In this document: positions 15,884 to 22,364 of the stretch, piece by piece | How positions within the stretch are numbered: the stretch's first letter is position 1 | Layout: each line of letters opens with the position of its first letter | Assembly (NCBI GenBank): GCA_036510575.1 | Contig: DATCDR010000008.1 | Coordinates: 1 to 29,266 of the forward strand | DNA: 29,266 bases | DNA from: DATCDR01 sp036510575 | Lineage (GTDB): Bacteria; Actinomycetota; Acidimicrobiia; Acidimicrobiales; Bog-793 | Reading direction: 5' to 3' | Notes under the pieces: model-generated | The model's database searches: none | Seen by the model: the letters and a program-made list of their open reading frames with translations, nothing else | Told to the model about the DNA's origin: nothing | Program-made: the position numbers and the translations under genes

Positions 15884-17308
15884 GTGACGACAAGCCGCGA
15901 CGAGGTGGCTCTTCCTCGCGTCACGATCATCGGACTCGGTCCAGCAGACGCTCGCTACCTAACGGGTGAGGCGCTGTCAGCGCTTGGCGAGGGCTCGCCG
16001 CTCTATCTCCGTACGGCCAGGCACCCGGCCGCGCTTGCCTACGCGGCAGCCGGTGCGATTGCCCTTGATCACCACTACGAGAGCGCACCCACGTTCGAGG
16101 ACGCCTACCAGGGCATCCTCGAAGAGCTCGTCTCAGCCGCGGCTTCGGCTGGTCAGATTCGCTACGCGGTCCCCGGCTCGCCGATGGTTCTCGAGCGGAC
16201 GGTCGAGCTGCTCCGCGAGGATGCCCGCGTCGAAGCCCACGTGGTCGCGGGGCTCTCCTTTCTCGACCTCGCCTGGGACCGACTCGGCGTGGATCCCGTG
16301 AACGCCGGTGTCCGCCTCGTTGATGCTGAGCGCTTCGGCGAACACGCGGCCGGCGACCGCGGTCCGATGCTGGTCACCCAGACGTGGTCACAGTCGCTGC
16401 TCTCCGGCATCAAACTCGCCTTTGAGGAGCCGCCGGACGGAAAGGTCTGGCTCCTTCATCATCTCGGTCTGCCAGATGAGATCGTCGAGGTCATCGACTT
16501 CTCCGAGATCGACCGGACTCTCGAGCCCGATCACCTGACGTGTTGCTACCTGCCAGCGATGGCTGCGCCGGTGGCCGCGGAGATCGTGCGGGTCGAAGAG
16601 ACGGTGCGAAGACTGCGGTTGGAGTGCCCCTGGGACGCTGCACAATCGCACGTCTCGTTGCTTCGACACCTTCTCGAGGAGACCTATGAGGCGATCGAGG
16701 CGATAGAAGAGCTCGGATCCGAGCCGAGTGCAATGGCAGTTGATCATCTCGAAGAGGAGCTCGGCGACGTGTTGTGCCAAGTGCTCTTCCACTCGGTCAT
16801 CGCCGCGGAGGAGGGATGGTTCAACCTCGCCGACGTCGCGCGCACGCTCGACGAGAAGCTCGTTCGCCGGCACCCCCACGTATTCGGCGCTGATGCCGCT
16901 TTGATCGACGCAGAGGCGGTCTTGAGCTCGTGGGAGACGGCGAAACGAGAGGAGAAGGGTCGAACCAGCCTGCTCGATGGCATTCCGCCTGCGCTGCCTG
17001 CGCTCGCGCTGGCAGCGAAGTTGGAACGGCGGGCGCGCGGCACACTCGTGGCGCCCGACGCCGCGCGGGCAAGCGCGCAGCTAAAGGCCCGGGTTTCGGC
17101 GGTGGTTGACGGCGAGATCAACGGAGCGGGCGCGGCGCTGTTCGATCTTGCTTTTGTCGTTGCGGCAAACGGCGGCGACCCCGAAGAAGCGGTTCGCCAC
17201 GCCGCGACGTTGTTCACGAAGCGATTCCTCGCGGCAGAGCAGGCTGCCGGGGCGAGTGGCGCGGCTATTTTTTCGGAGTTCGAGCAGCTCGGGACACCCG
17301 CAGAGTAG
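15884..17308 (+). CDS. mazG: Tetrapyrrole methylase-MazG fusion (YabN-type nucleoside triphosphate pyrophosphohydrolase)
   Basis: This 474-residue protein has an N-terminal SAM-dependent tetrapyrrole-methylase-like domain (about 12-225; VTIIGLGPADARYLT and YAVPGSPMVLERTVELL) and a C-terminal MazG domain (about 236-470). MazG hydrolyses NTPs or dNTPs to the monophosphate, removing abnormal nucleotides. Its magnesium-binding helices are visible in LRHLLEETYEAIEAI and VDHLEEELGDVLCQV, preceded by LECPWDAAQSH and followed by RRHPHVFG. Many actinobacterial MazG proteins in this neighbourhood lack a full methylase half, so the full two-domain YabN form is worth noting. The GTG at 15884 is five bases after the upstream stop. 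It has no clear SD, and GTG at 15905 is possible. Confidence 0.92.
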   Translation: MTTSRDEVALPRVTIIGLGPADARYLTGEALSALGEGSPLYLRTARHPAALAYAAAGAIALDHHYESAPTFEDAYQGILEELVSAAASAGQIRYAVPGSPMVLERTVELLREDARVEAHVVAGLSFLDLAWDRLGVDPVNAGVRLVDAERFGEHAAGDRGPMLVTQTWSQSLLSGIKLAFEEPPDGKVWLLHHLGLPDEIVEVIDFSEIDRTLEPDHLTCCYLPAMAAPVAAEIVRVEETVRRLRLECPWDAAQSHVSLLRHLLEETYEAIEAIEELGSEPSAMAVDHLEEELGDVLCQVLFHSVIAAEEGWFNLADVARTLDEKLVRRHPHVFGADAALIDAEAVLSSWETAKREEKGRTSLLDGIPPALPALALAAKLERRARGTLVAPDAARASAQLKARVSAVVDGEINGAGAALFDLAFVVAANGGDPEEAVRHAATLFTKRFLAAEQAAGASGAAIFSEFEQLGTPAE

Positions 17309-17347
17309 GCGGGAGCCGGTACTGGACCGGGCGCTTTGCGGTGCGCT

Positions 17348-17376
17348 TTGGTAGTTTGTGTCAGTTTGCTCAATAT
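17348..17376 (+). promoter_or_regulatory. Putative promoter of eno-ftsB
   Basis: TTGGTA (17348-17353) and CAATAT (17371-17376) are spaced by 17 bases in an AT-rich stretch that stands out from its surroundings. The eno start is 27 bases further on. A short CCGGT/ACCGG stem just before it (after the mazG stop) may be a weak terminator. Confidence 0.45.
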
Positions 17377-17403
17377 CAACACTGCGAACAGGAGCAACAT
17401 TCG

Positions 17404-18696
17404 ATGAGCGGTATTGCTGAGTTGGATGGCCGGGAGGTCCTTGATTCCCGAGGTAATCCGACGATCGAGGTCTACTGCGAGCTCGACAGCGGTGCGTCCG
17501 GTTCGGCGATAGTCCCCTCTGGCGCTTCGACGGGCTCGTTCGAAGCCGTCGAGCTTCGAGACGGCGACGAGCGCTTCGGCGGCAAGGGAGTGCAGCGGGC
17601 TGTCGCCAACGTCCGAGGCGAGATCTCGGCCGCGCTTGAGGGCGAGGAGGCACTCGACCAGCGGAGCATCGACTTCGCGCTGATCGACCTCGATGGGGCG
17701 CCGAACAAGTCCCGACTCGGCGCGAACGCGATCCTCGGGGTCTCGCTCGCTGTGGCCAAGGCCGCCGCGGACGAGGTGGACCTAAGTCTGTTCCGCTACG
17801 TAGGTGGTGCGAATGCACACGTCCTCCCGGTCCCGATGATGAACGTAATCAACGGAGGGTTGCACGCCGACAACAACATCGACTTTCAAGAGTTCATGAT
17901 CGTTCCGCACGGCGCTGCCTCGTTCTCGGAGGCACTTCGCTGGGGGGCAGAGACCTATCACGTCCTAAAGGATCTGCTCGCTGCAAGAGGTCTTTCCACA
18001 GCGGTAGGCGATGAAGGCGGATTTGCGCCGAATCTGAGCTCGAACGAGGAGGCGCTGAAGGTTCTCGTCGAGGCGATCACCGCCGCGGGCCGAGTTCCGG
18101 GTGAGGAGGTCTCGATCGCGCTCGACCCCGCGGCGACCGAGTTCTACAAAGATGGTGCGTATCGCCTCGACGGCGAGGGTCGAGTTCTTTCCTCAGACGA
18201 GTTCGCCGCGTACTTCGCCGAGATGGCCGCGCGCTATCCGATCATCTCGATAGAGGATGGAATGGCGGAAGAGGACTGGGCGGGGTGGTCAGCGATCACT
18301 ACGGCGCTCGGCAACTCGGTTCAGCTCGTCGGCGACGACCTCTTTGTCACCAACGTCGAGCGAGTTCAGCGCGGCATCGATGAAGGCGTCGCGAACGCGG
18401 TGCTGATCAAGGTGAACCAGATCGGAACACTGACCGAGACACTCGAGACGGTGGCACTCGCGACGGCGTCGTCCTACCGCGCGGTCATGTCGCACCGCTC
18501 TGGCGAGACCGAGGACGTCACGATCGCGGATCTCGCCGTCGCGACGAACTGCGGCCAGATCAAAGCAGGGGCCCCGGCGCGCTCCGATCGTGTCGCGAAG
18601 TACAACCAACTGCTAAGGATCGAGTACGAGCTCGGAGGTGCCGCTTCCTACAACGGCGCCGCGGCCTTTGCCCGCGGGGCGTCCTGGCAGGCATGA
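17404..18696 (+). CDS. eno: Enolase (phosphopyruvate hydratase)
   Basis: Enolase converts 2-phosphoglycerate to phosphoenolpyruvate in glycolysis and the reverse in gluconeogenesis. The 430-residue length is standard. Landmarks are LDSRGNPTIEV, PSGASTG, FQEFMIVPHGA, VGDEGGFAPN with the catalytic Glu, SIEDGMAEEDWAGW and VGDDLFVTN with the metal ligands, KVNQIGTLTET with the catalytic Lys, and the MSHRSGETED signature. ATG at 17404 is preceded by AGGAG at nine bases. An in-frame GTG at 17341 lies in the promoter region and would add a non-homologous stretch. The stop overlaps the next gene as ATGA. Confidence 0.98.
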   Translation: MSGIAELDGREVLDSRGNPTIEVYCELDSGASGSAIVPSGASTGSFEAVELRDGDERFGGKGVQRAVANVRGEISAALEGEEALDQRSIDFALIDLDGAPNKSRLGANAILGVSLAVAKAAADEVDLSLFRYVGGANAHVLPVPMMNVINGGLHADNNIDFQEFMIVPHGAASFSEALRWGAETYHVLKDLLAARGLSTAVGDEGGFAPNLSSNEEALKVLVEAITAAGRVPGEEVSIALDPAATEFYKDGAYRLDGEGRVLSSDEFAAYFAEMAARYPIISIEDGMAEEDWAGWSAITTALGNSVQLVGDDLFVTNVERVQRGIDEGVANAVLIKVNQIGTLTETLETVALATASSYRAVMSHRSGETEDVTIADLAVATNCGQIKAGAPARSDRVAKYNQLLRIEYELGGAASYNGAAAFARGASWQA

Positions 18697-19142
18697 GACG
18701 ACATCACGCGAATCGCTGGGTACTGCTCGGCGCTGCGCTCTGCGCGGCAGTGATCGTCGTCGCCTGGTTTCCCGCTCGCGAGATCGTTGGCCAACACAAT
18801 GAGCTGCGCGCGGTGAACGGGCAGCTGTCTACGCTTGCGAAGCGGAACGCGTCCTTATCTGCTGACATCTCCGCGCTGTCGGCGAACTCGACGATTGCTG
18901 CGATCGCGCACGAACAGTACGGGCTTGTGCGACGCGGCCAGACTTCCTACGTCATCTTGCCGGCCGTCGGCTCCTCGGCGGCGAATGGCGCCCTTACGAC
19001 TACTTCGATCGCGCCGCAGGACCTCATCGCCGCACCGATCGACCAACCGAGGCCGGCTTCGACGCGGGGAAGTTCTGCGGGATCTGCCAGCTTCTGGAGT
19101 CGATTCGCCAGTCACCTCGAGTTCTGGCGTTGGGCCGCTTGA
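18693..19142 (+). CDS. FtsB/DivIC-family septum formation initiator protein
   Basis: A 149-residue bitopic membrane protein of the FtsB/DivIC family, which with FtsL and FtsQ activates septal cell wall synthesis. A short cytoplasmic tail is followed by one membrane segment (about 10-27) and an extracytoplasmic coiled coil (about 33-65). The family hallmark EQYGLVRRGQTSYVILP follows (about 72-88). The remaining Ser/Ala/Pro-rich tail is probably disordered and ends in a Trp/Phe-rich FWSRFASHLEFWRW segment. The start overlaps the eno stop (ATGA), and eno-ftsB adjacency is typical of actinobacteria. Confidence 0.9.
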   Translation: MRRHHANRWVLLGAALCAAVIVVAWFPAREIVGQHNELRAVNGQLSTLAKRNASLSADISALSANSTIAAIAHEQYGLVRRGQTSYVILPAVGSSAANGALTTTSIAPQDLIAAPIDQPRPASTRGSSAGSASFWSRFASHLEFWRWAA

Positions 19143-19292
19143 GCTCTGTACTGTCGGAAGCGCTCTAACGGCTGGCTCCAACGTCGTGCCGTGATCTCTG
19201 GAGACCTCACGCGCCGTGTGATGTGATCTGGTCGCGTCGGATCCGCTGGCGGTCTGGGCTTTTCCTCAGCACTGGTTCAATACGTAACGGCG

Positions 19293-19329
19293 CGAAAAAG
19301 GGGGTCGTCGGTGACGGCCCCCTTTTTCG
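19293..19329. terminator. Strong bidirectional rho-independent terminator
   Basis: CGAAAAAGGGGG (19293-19304) is complementary to CCCCCTTTTTCG (19318-19329), with an inner CGTC/GACG stem and GGT loop. The T-run on the plus strand and the matching A-run give a U-tract in either direction. It lies between the ftsB gene and the opposing solute-binding protein gene, so it should end both transcripts. The 150 bases between ftsB and this hairpin hold nothing recognisable; no tRNA fold was found there. Confidence 0.92.
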
Positions 19330-19352
19330 GCATCGGTGCTACAAGCTTGCTC

Positions 19353-20927
19353 CTACTTCAGTGCGAGGTTTTCCCACTGGACGAAGAGGAGGGTGTGTGC
19401 AAGTCCCCCGTTTGGAACGAGTGCCTTTGTGGAGAGGTCGAAGGCATTCTTCGCGTACATCCACACGGCGTAGACCTGCTGGTTCATCAGGTTGGCGATT
19501 TTGCCGTACACCTGAGCCAGCTTGACAGGGTTGTTGTAGCCCGCCGACTGGTTCAACAGACCGTTCAGCGTCGGGTCGTTGACGCCAGAGAACACAGCGC
19601 CACCCTTGAAGAACTGGCCGTCGTTGATCGTCGGGTCCACGCTCGGGCCCCAGTTCTCATCGATTGCCTGCCAGGCACCTGAGAAGGTGATGCCGAGCAT
19701 CTGTTGCAGCGAGTAGTCCTGAATGACCACGTTGATACCGGCGTTGCCCCACATCGTGGCGATGGCCTGTACCTCGTTGATCCAGAACGCGCTGTTCGTC
19801 GTTGTCGACAGGTCCACGGTGAACTTGCCACCTGGACTCGTCGCGGCAACCTGCTGGACCAGTGCTTGTGCCTTTTGGAGGTTGTAGCCCAGGTAGTACT
19901 TGTTGGTCTTTACGTAGCTGTGCTGACCAGGTGCGGTTTCTGACTGGATCAGCTTGTAGCCACTGCCCGGGTACAGGTTGTTCACCAACACCGCTGAGTC
20001 GGTCGCGTATTCGACTGCCTCGCGCGCCAAGATGTTGTTGAACGGCGCGTGGTTGGTGTTCATGGTGATGAACTCGTCAACGGTTTGTGGCAACTTGGTG
20101 ACGGTTATGCCCTCCGAGGGTGCCTGGTTGATCAACGGGATCGTCGTCGTACCGGTGGCGAGCTCGTCTTCTCCGGTCTGCAGCGCCGAGATCGCGCTCT
20201 GGTCGGTGCCGACGTTCGTCCACGTGATGCTGTTCAGGAGCGGGTGACCCTTCTGCCAGTAACCCGCGTTCTTCGTCACGACTAAGGAAGCGCTGGCGGA
20301 GTTCGAGACGACCTCGAAGGGTCCCGCGCCGATCGGCTTCTGGGCGTATGCGGTCTCGCCCATGGAGTTGAGCGCCGTCTCGTCGACGGTGTAGTTCGGT
20401 GCCTCGTTCACAAAGGCGTAGGCGAGACCCGTGTCAGCTTCGAGCGTGTTCATGACGACCTTGTTGCCTACGGCGTAGGCACCCTGGGGGGTCAGCGGGA
20501 AGTTGACGTCACCGATGTTGCCGAACTGCGGCTCGAGGTCGCGGTTGATGCTCCAGGCCACGACTGCGGCCGTAAGCGGGTTGCCGTCGGTGAACTTCAC
20601 GCCTTTGCGGATCGTGAGCGTCAACGTCGCGTTGTGGTTGGAGTAGGCCCAGCTGCTGAGCTCGTCTGGAAGGATCGTGCCACCTGGCTGGAGCTCGATG
20701 AGTTGGCCGAAGATCGCTGACAGGTACGCGTAGTCAGCAGCGTCTTGTGTGTCAGTTGCGGGATCGAGCCCCGGCCACTGAGATGTCACGGCGACGATGT
20801 TGAGCGCGCCGCCTGAGTGGACTCTCTGCGGATGGGTTGCTGCCGATGCGCCGGACGTGGCCGCCATGATGCCCATGGCCACGACGGTGCAGACGACGGC
20901 AATATGGCTGCCGAAACGACCCTTCAT
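19353..20927 (-). CDS. ABC transporter substrate-binding protein, family 5 (peptide/nickel/opine type)
   Basis: A 524-residue extracytoplasmic solute-binding protein of the SBP_bac_5 (DppA/OppA) family, which delivers peptides or similar ligands to an ABC importer. Family features are GGALNIVAVTSQWPGLDPA at the mature N-terminus, LTIRKGVKFTDGNPLTA, KPIGAGPFEV with NAGYWQKGHPLL, and FNNILAREAVEYATD. The signal peptide ends near ASGA SA (about residue 30) and contains no lipobox cysteine, unlike most Gram-positive SBPs. ATG at 20927 has AAGGGGG six bases before it; the ATG six codons upstream has none. No permease or ATPase gene is in the window, so it is an orphan here. By eye the gene is less GC-rich and uses more AAC/AAG/TTC codons than its neighbours. 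Confidence 0.9.
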   Translation of the reverse strand: MKGRFGSHIAVVCTVVAMGIMAATSGASAATHPQRVHSGGALNIVAVTSQWPGLDPATDTQDAADYAYLSAIFGQLIELQPGGTILPDELSSWAYSNHNATLTLTIRKGVKFTDGNPLTAAVVAWSINRDLEPQFGNIGDVNFPLTPQGAYAVGNKVVMNTLEADTGLAYAFVNEAPNYTVDETALNSMGETAYAQKPIGAGPFEVVSNSASASLVVTKNAGYWQKGHPLLNSITWTNVGTDQSAISALQTGEDELATGTTTIPLINQAPSEGITVTKLPQTVDEFITMNTNHAPFNNILAREAVEYATDSAVLVNNLYPGSGYKLIQSETAPGQHSYVKTNKYYLGYNLQKAQALVQQVAATSPGGKFTVDLSTTTNSAFWINEVQAIATMWGNAGINVVIQDYSLQQMLGITFSGAWQAIDENWGPSVDPTINDGQFFKGGAVFSGVNDPTLNGLLNQSAGYNNPVKLAQVYGKIANLMNQQVYAVWMYAKNAFDLSTKALVPNGGLAHTLLFVQWENLALK

Positions 20928-21000
20928 GTGTCCCCCTTCAACCACGATCTTCGTGGCACTAGATGCTGTAAGCCCAGGGGGTTAAAGGGCGAAATCGTGG
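20928..21000 (-). promoter_or_regulatory. Structured 5' leader able to pair with the SD of the SBP gene
   Basis: Read on the minus strand, CCCCCT (20981-20976) is exactly complementary to AGGGGG (20937-20932), the core of the SD before the ATG at 20927. Between them CCACGA/TCGTGG (20956-20951 with 20947-20942) forms a 6-bp stem with a 3-base loop. An additional upstream CCACGAT (21000-20994) can compete for the same ATCGTGG arm. The nested fold would hide the ribosome site. The pairing is seen; regulation is inferred. Confidence 0.4.
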
Positions 21001-21114
21001 AGCTGCTTCTCCGGCGTTGGCGCGTCTCGCAAACGTTGCAGGTAGCTACTACGCGATGTAGTTCCTACCGGGTCGCAACCCTCGATCATCCGTATACCCC
21101 CTACGGTGACGACG

Positions 21115-21143
21115 AGTGTAGGCAGCTCGGGATTGGATCACAA
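21115..21143 (-). promoter_or_regulatory. Putative promoter of the SBP gene
   Basis: On the minus strand TTGTGA (21143-21138) is followed after 17 bases by TACACT (21120-21115), a fair match to -35 and -10 consensus. Transcription would start near 21108, leaving a leader of about 180 bases that includes the structured segment before the SBP gene. Confidence 0.4.
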
Positions 21144-21175
21144 GCAAAATGCAACAGAAATGTCATGTTTCGTTC

Positions 21176-21205
21176 GCCTAGCTAACTTCATTGTTGGCGC
21201 TAGGC
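21176..21205 (-). terminator. Hairpin overlapping the stop of the Rpf-like gene
   Basis: GCCTAGC (21176-21182) pairs perfectly with GCTAGGC (21199-21205) around a 16-base loop. The right arm contains the stop codon of the minus-strand gene. The core CTAGG is shared with the hairpin at 5642-5675. A terminator role is likely but there is no clear U-tract. Confidence 0.45.
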
Positions 21206-22282
21206 AAGCCCCGTTATGGCGGCGCAGGCCGGCCACGAGGCCCAGCCACTCTCGAGGTAGAGCTTGTAGGCAGCAGCGTCTTGGGCTGCGGGCGGCGCTG
21301 CGCTCGGCAGCCCTGACTGACCGAGATCGAGCCACGTCTGGTACGCGAACTGGTACGCCCCGTAGTAGCCGTTCCCGGTGTTGAGCGAGTAGTCGCCGCT
21401 CGCCTCGCAGTGCCGGATCGCCGCGAAGTCAGCCGCGAGCGAGTTCGGGGGGTTCGCAGTCGCGCTGATCGAGGTGACAGCGCTCGAGGCCGGTGGCCCG
21501 GATGTGCCCGGCGCGGGCGTGCTCGGAGCGGTCTTTGACTGCGCGGCCGCCGCAGCGGCTGCTTGCGCCGCGGCTTCGGCAGCCGCAGCTTTCGCTTCAG
21601 CTGCGCGCTCGGCGGCGGCCTCTTGTGCTTGGACCAAGACTGCGAGCCGACCCTTGACCGATGACAATGTTGTCTGCTCGCTAAGGAGGGTCGCGAGCGC
21701 GCTGTCACGGGCCTGTTTGCTTTGCCCTAGTGCTTCGGCCGCCAACGACGTAGCAGTGAGCTGCGTCGTCTGCTCGACGGCGAGCTCGGACCTGTCGCGA
21801 CCGAGCGTTGCAATCGTCGCGTTCACCTCGAGCGTCGCGACGTTGAGGTAGGTGTCGGTGATCGTGGTGCGGTTCGGCTGGTTCGAAAGGTAGAGCCCGA
21901 CTGCGTTCTCCGCGCCGGAGGCCACGTAGGCTTCCACGGCCGCGCTATCAACGAGGTCGCGCTCCTTTTCTATGGATGCCGCGGTCCGCGTCAGTGCTTC
22001 GCGAGTCGCAGCGAGAGTGGTGAGATCGGCGTGGTACCGCGTGACTGCCGCGAGGTACCGCTCGCCGATGCTCGAGAGCGCTGAGCTGTCCGCTGAGACT
22101 CGCCCGGCGATCGCTGATGCCTGTGCAGCCAGCCCGGTCGTCGTCGCGCCGTGGGCTGCCTGGTTTTCTGCGAGCGAGATCGCGAGCGAGCCAAGAACGA
22201 GAGCGATAGTCATTACGGCGACCAGTCGATTGGCGTGCGGGTGCCGTGCTTCGGGCGAAATCGATCCCCGGTTCGTCCACAC
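21200..22282 (-). CDS. Secreted coiled-coil protein with C-terminal Rpf-type transglycosylase domain
   Basis: A 360-residue exported protein. A signal or anchor segment (about 20-45, VMTIALVLGSLAISLA) is followed by a long coiled coil (about 50-245), an Ala-rich stretch (about 225-250) and a Pro/Ser/Thr linker. The C-terminal domain (about 285-358) matches resuscitation-promoting factor and transglycosylase-like domains: IRHCEASGDYSLNTGNGYYGAYQF, where Glu293 is the likely catalytic acid, and WASWPAC supplies the second cysteine of the usual disulfide. Such domains cleave peptidoglycan glycan strands in growth, division or exit from dormancy. The coiled-coil N-terminus resembles PcsB/RipA-type cell wall hydrolases. 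The GTG at 22282 has no SD but sits where a leaderless mRNA from the adjacent promoter would begin. Confidence 0.87.
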   Translation of the reverse strand: MWTNRGSISPEARHPHANRLVAVMTIALVLGSLAISLAENQAAHGATTTGLAAQASAIAGRVSADSSALSSIGERYLAAVTRYHADLTTLAATREALTRTAASIEKERDLVDSAAVEAYVASGAENAVGLYLSNQPNRTTITDTYLNVATLEVNATIATLGRDRSELAVEQTTQLTATSLAAEALGQSKQARDSALATLLSEQTTLSSVKGRLAVLVQAQEAAAERAAEAKAAAAEAAAQAAAAAAAQSKTAPSTPAPGTSGPPASSAVTSISATANPPNSLAADFAAIRHCEASGDYSLNTGNGYYGAYQFAYQTWLDLGQSGLPSAAPPAAQDAAAYKLYLESGWASWPACAAITGLA

Positions 22283-22290
22283 GCCCGAGA

Positions 22291-22319
22291 AACCTAACGA
22301 CGACTCATCGGACTCGCAA
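22291..22319 (-). promoter_or_regulatory. Putative leaderless promoter of the Rpf-like gene
   Basis: On the minus strand TTGCGA (22319-22314) and TAGGTT (22296-22291) are 17 bases apart. The predicted start of transcription, about 22284, coincides with the GTG start codon at 22282. This would explain why no SD precedes that codon. Confidence 0.4.
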
Positions 22320-22364
22320 CGCCGACGGTGCGCCCAGGAGATGGTCCGCCGATAGCGTGACGAG

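Noticed and set aside
14634..15893. Minus-strand open frame of 419 codons opposite the lipoprotein gene
   Set aside because: The product is rich in Arg, Gly and His without domains, and it covers the coding regions of mfd's end and the lipoprotein with its clear signal peptide.
19143..19292. Possible tRNA after ftsB (GGTTCAATACG resembling a T-arm)
   Set aside because: No matching acceptor, D or anticodon stems could be formed around it.
21474..21851. Ala-rich plus-strand frame that looks like a membrane protein
   Set aside because: It is the complement of the Ala-rich coiled-coil region of the Rpf-like gene, where GCN codons read as similar residues on the other strand.
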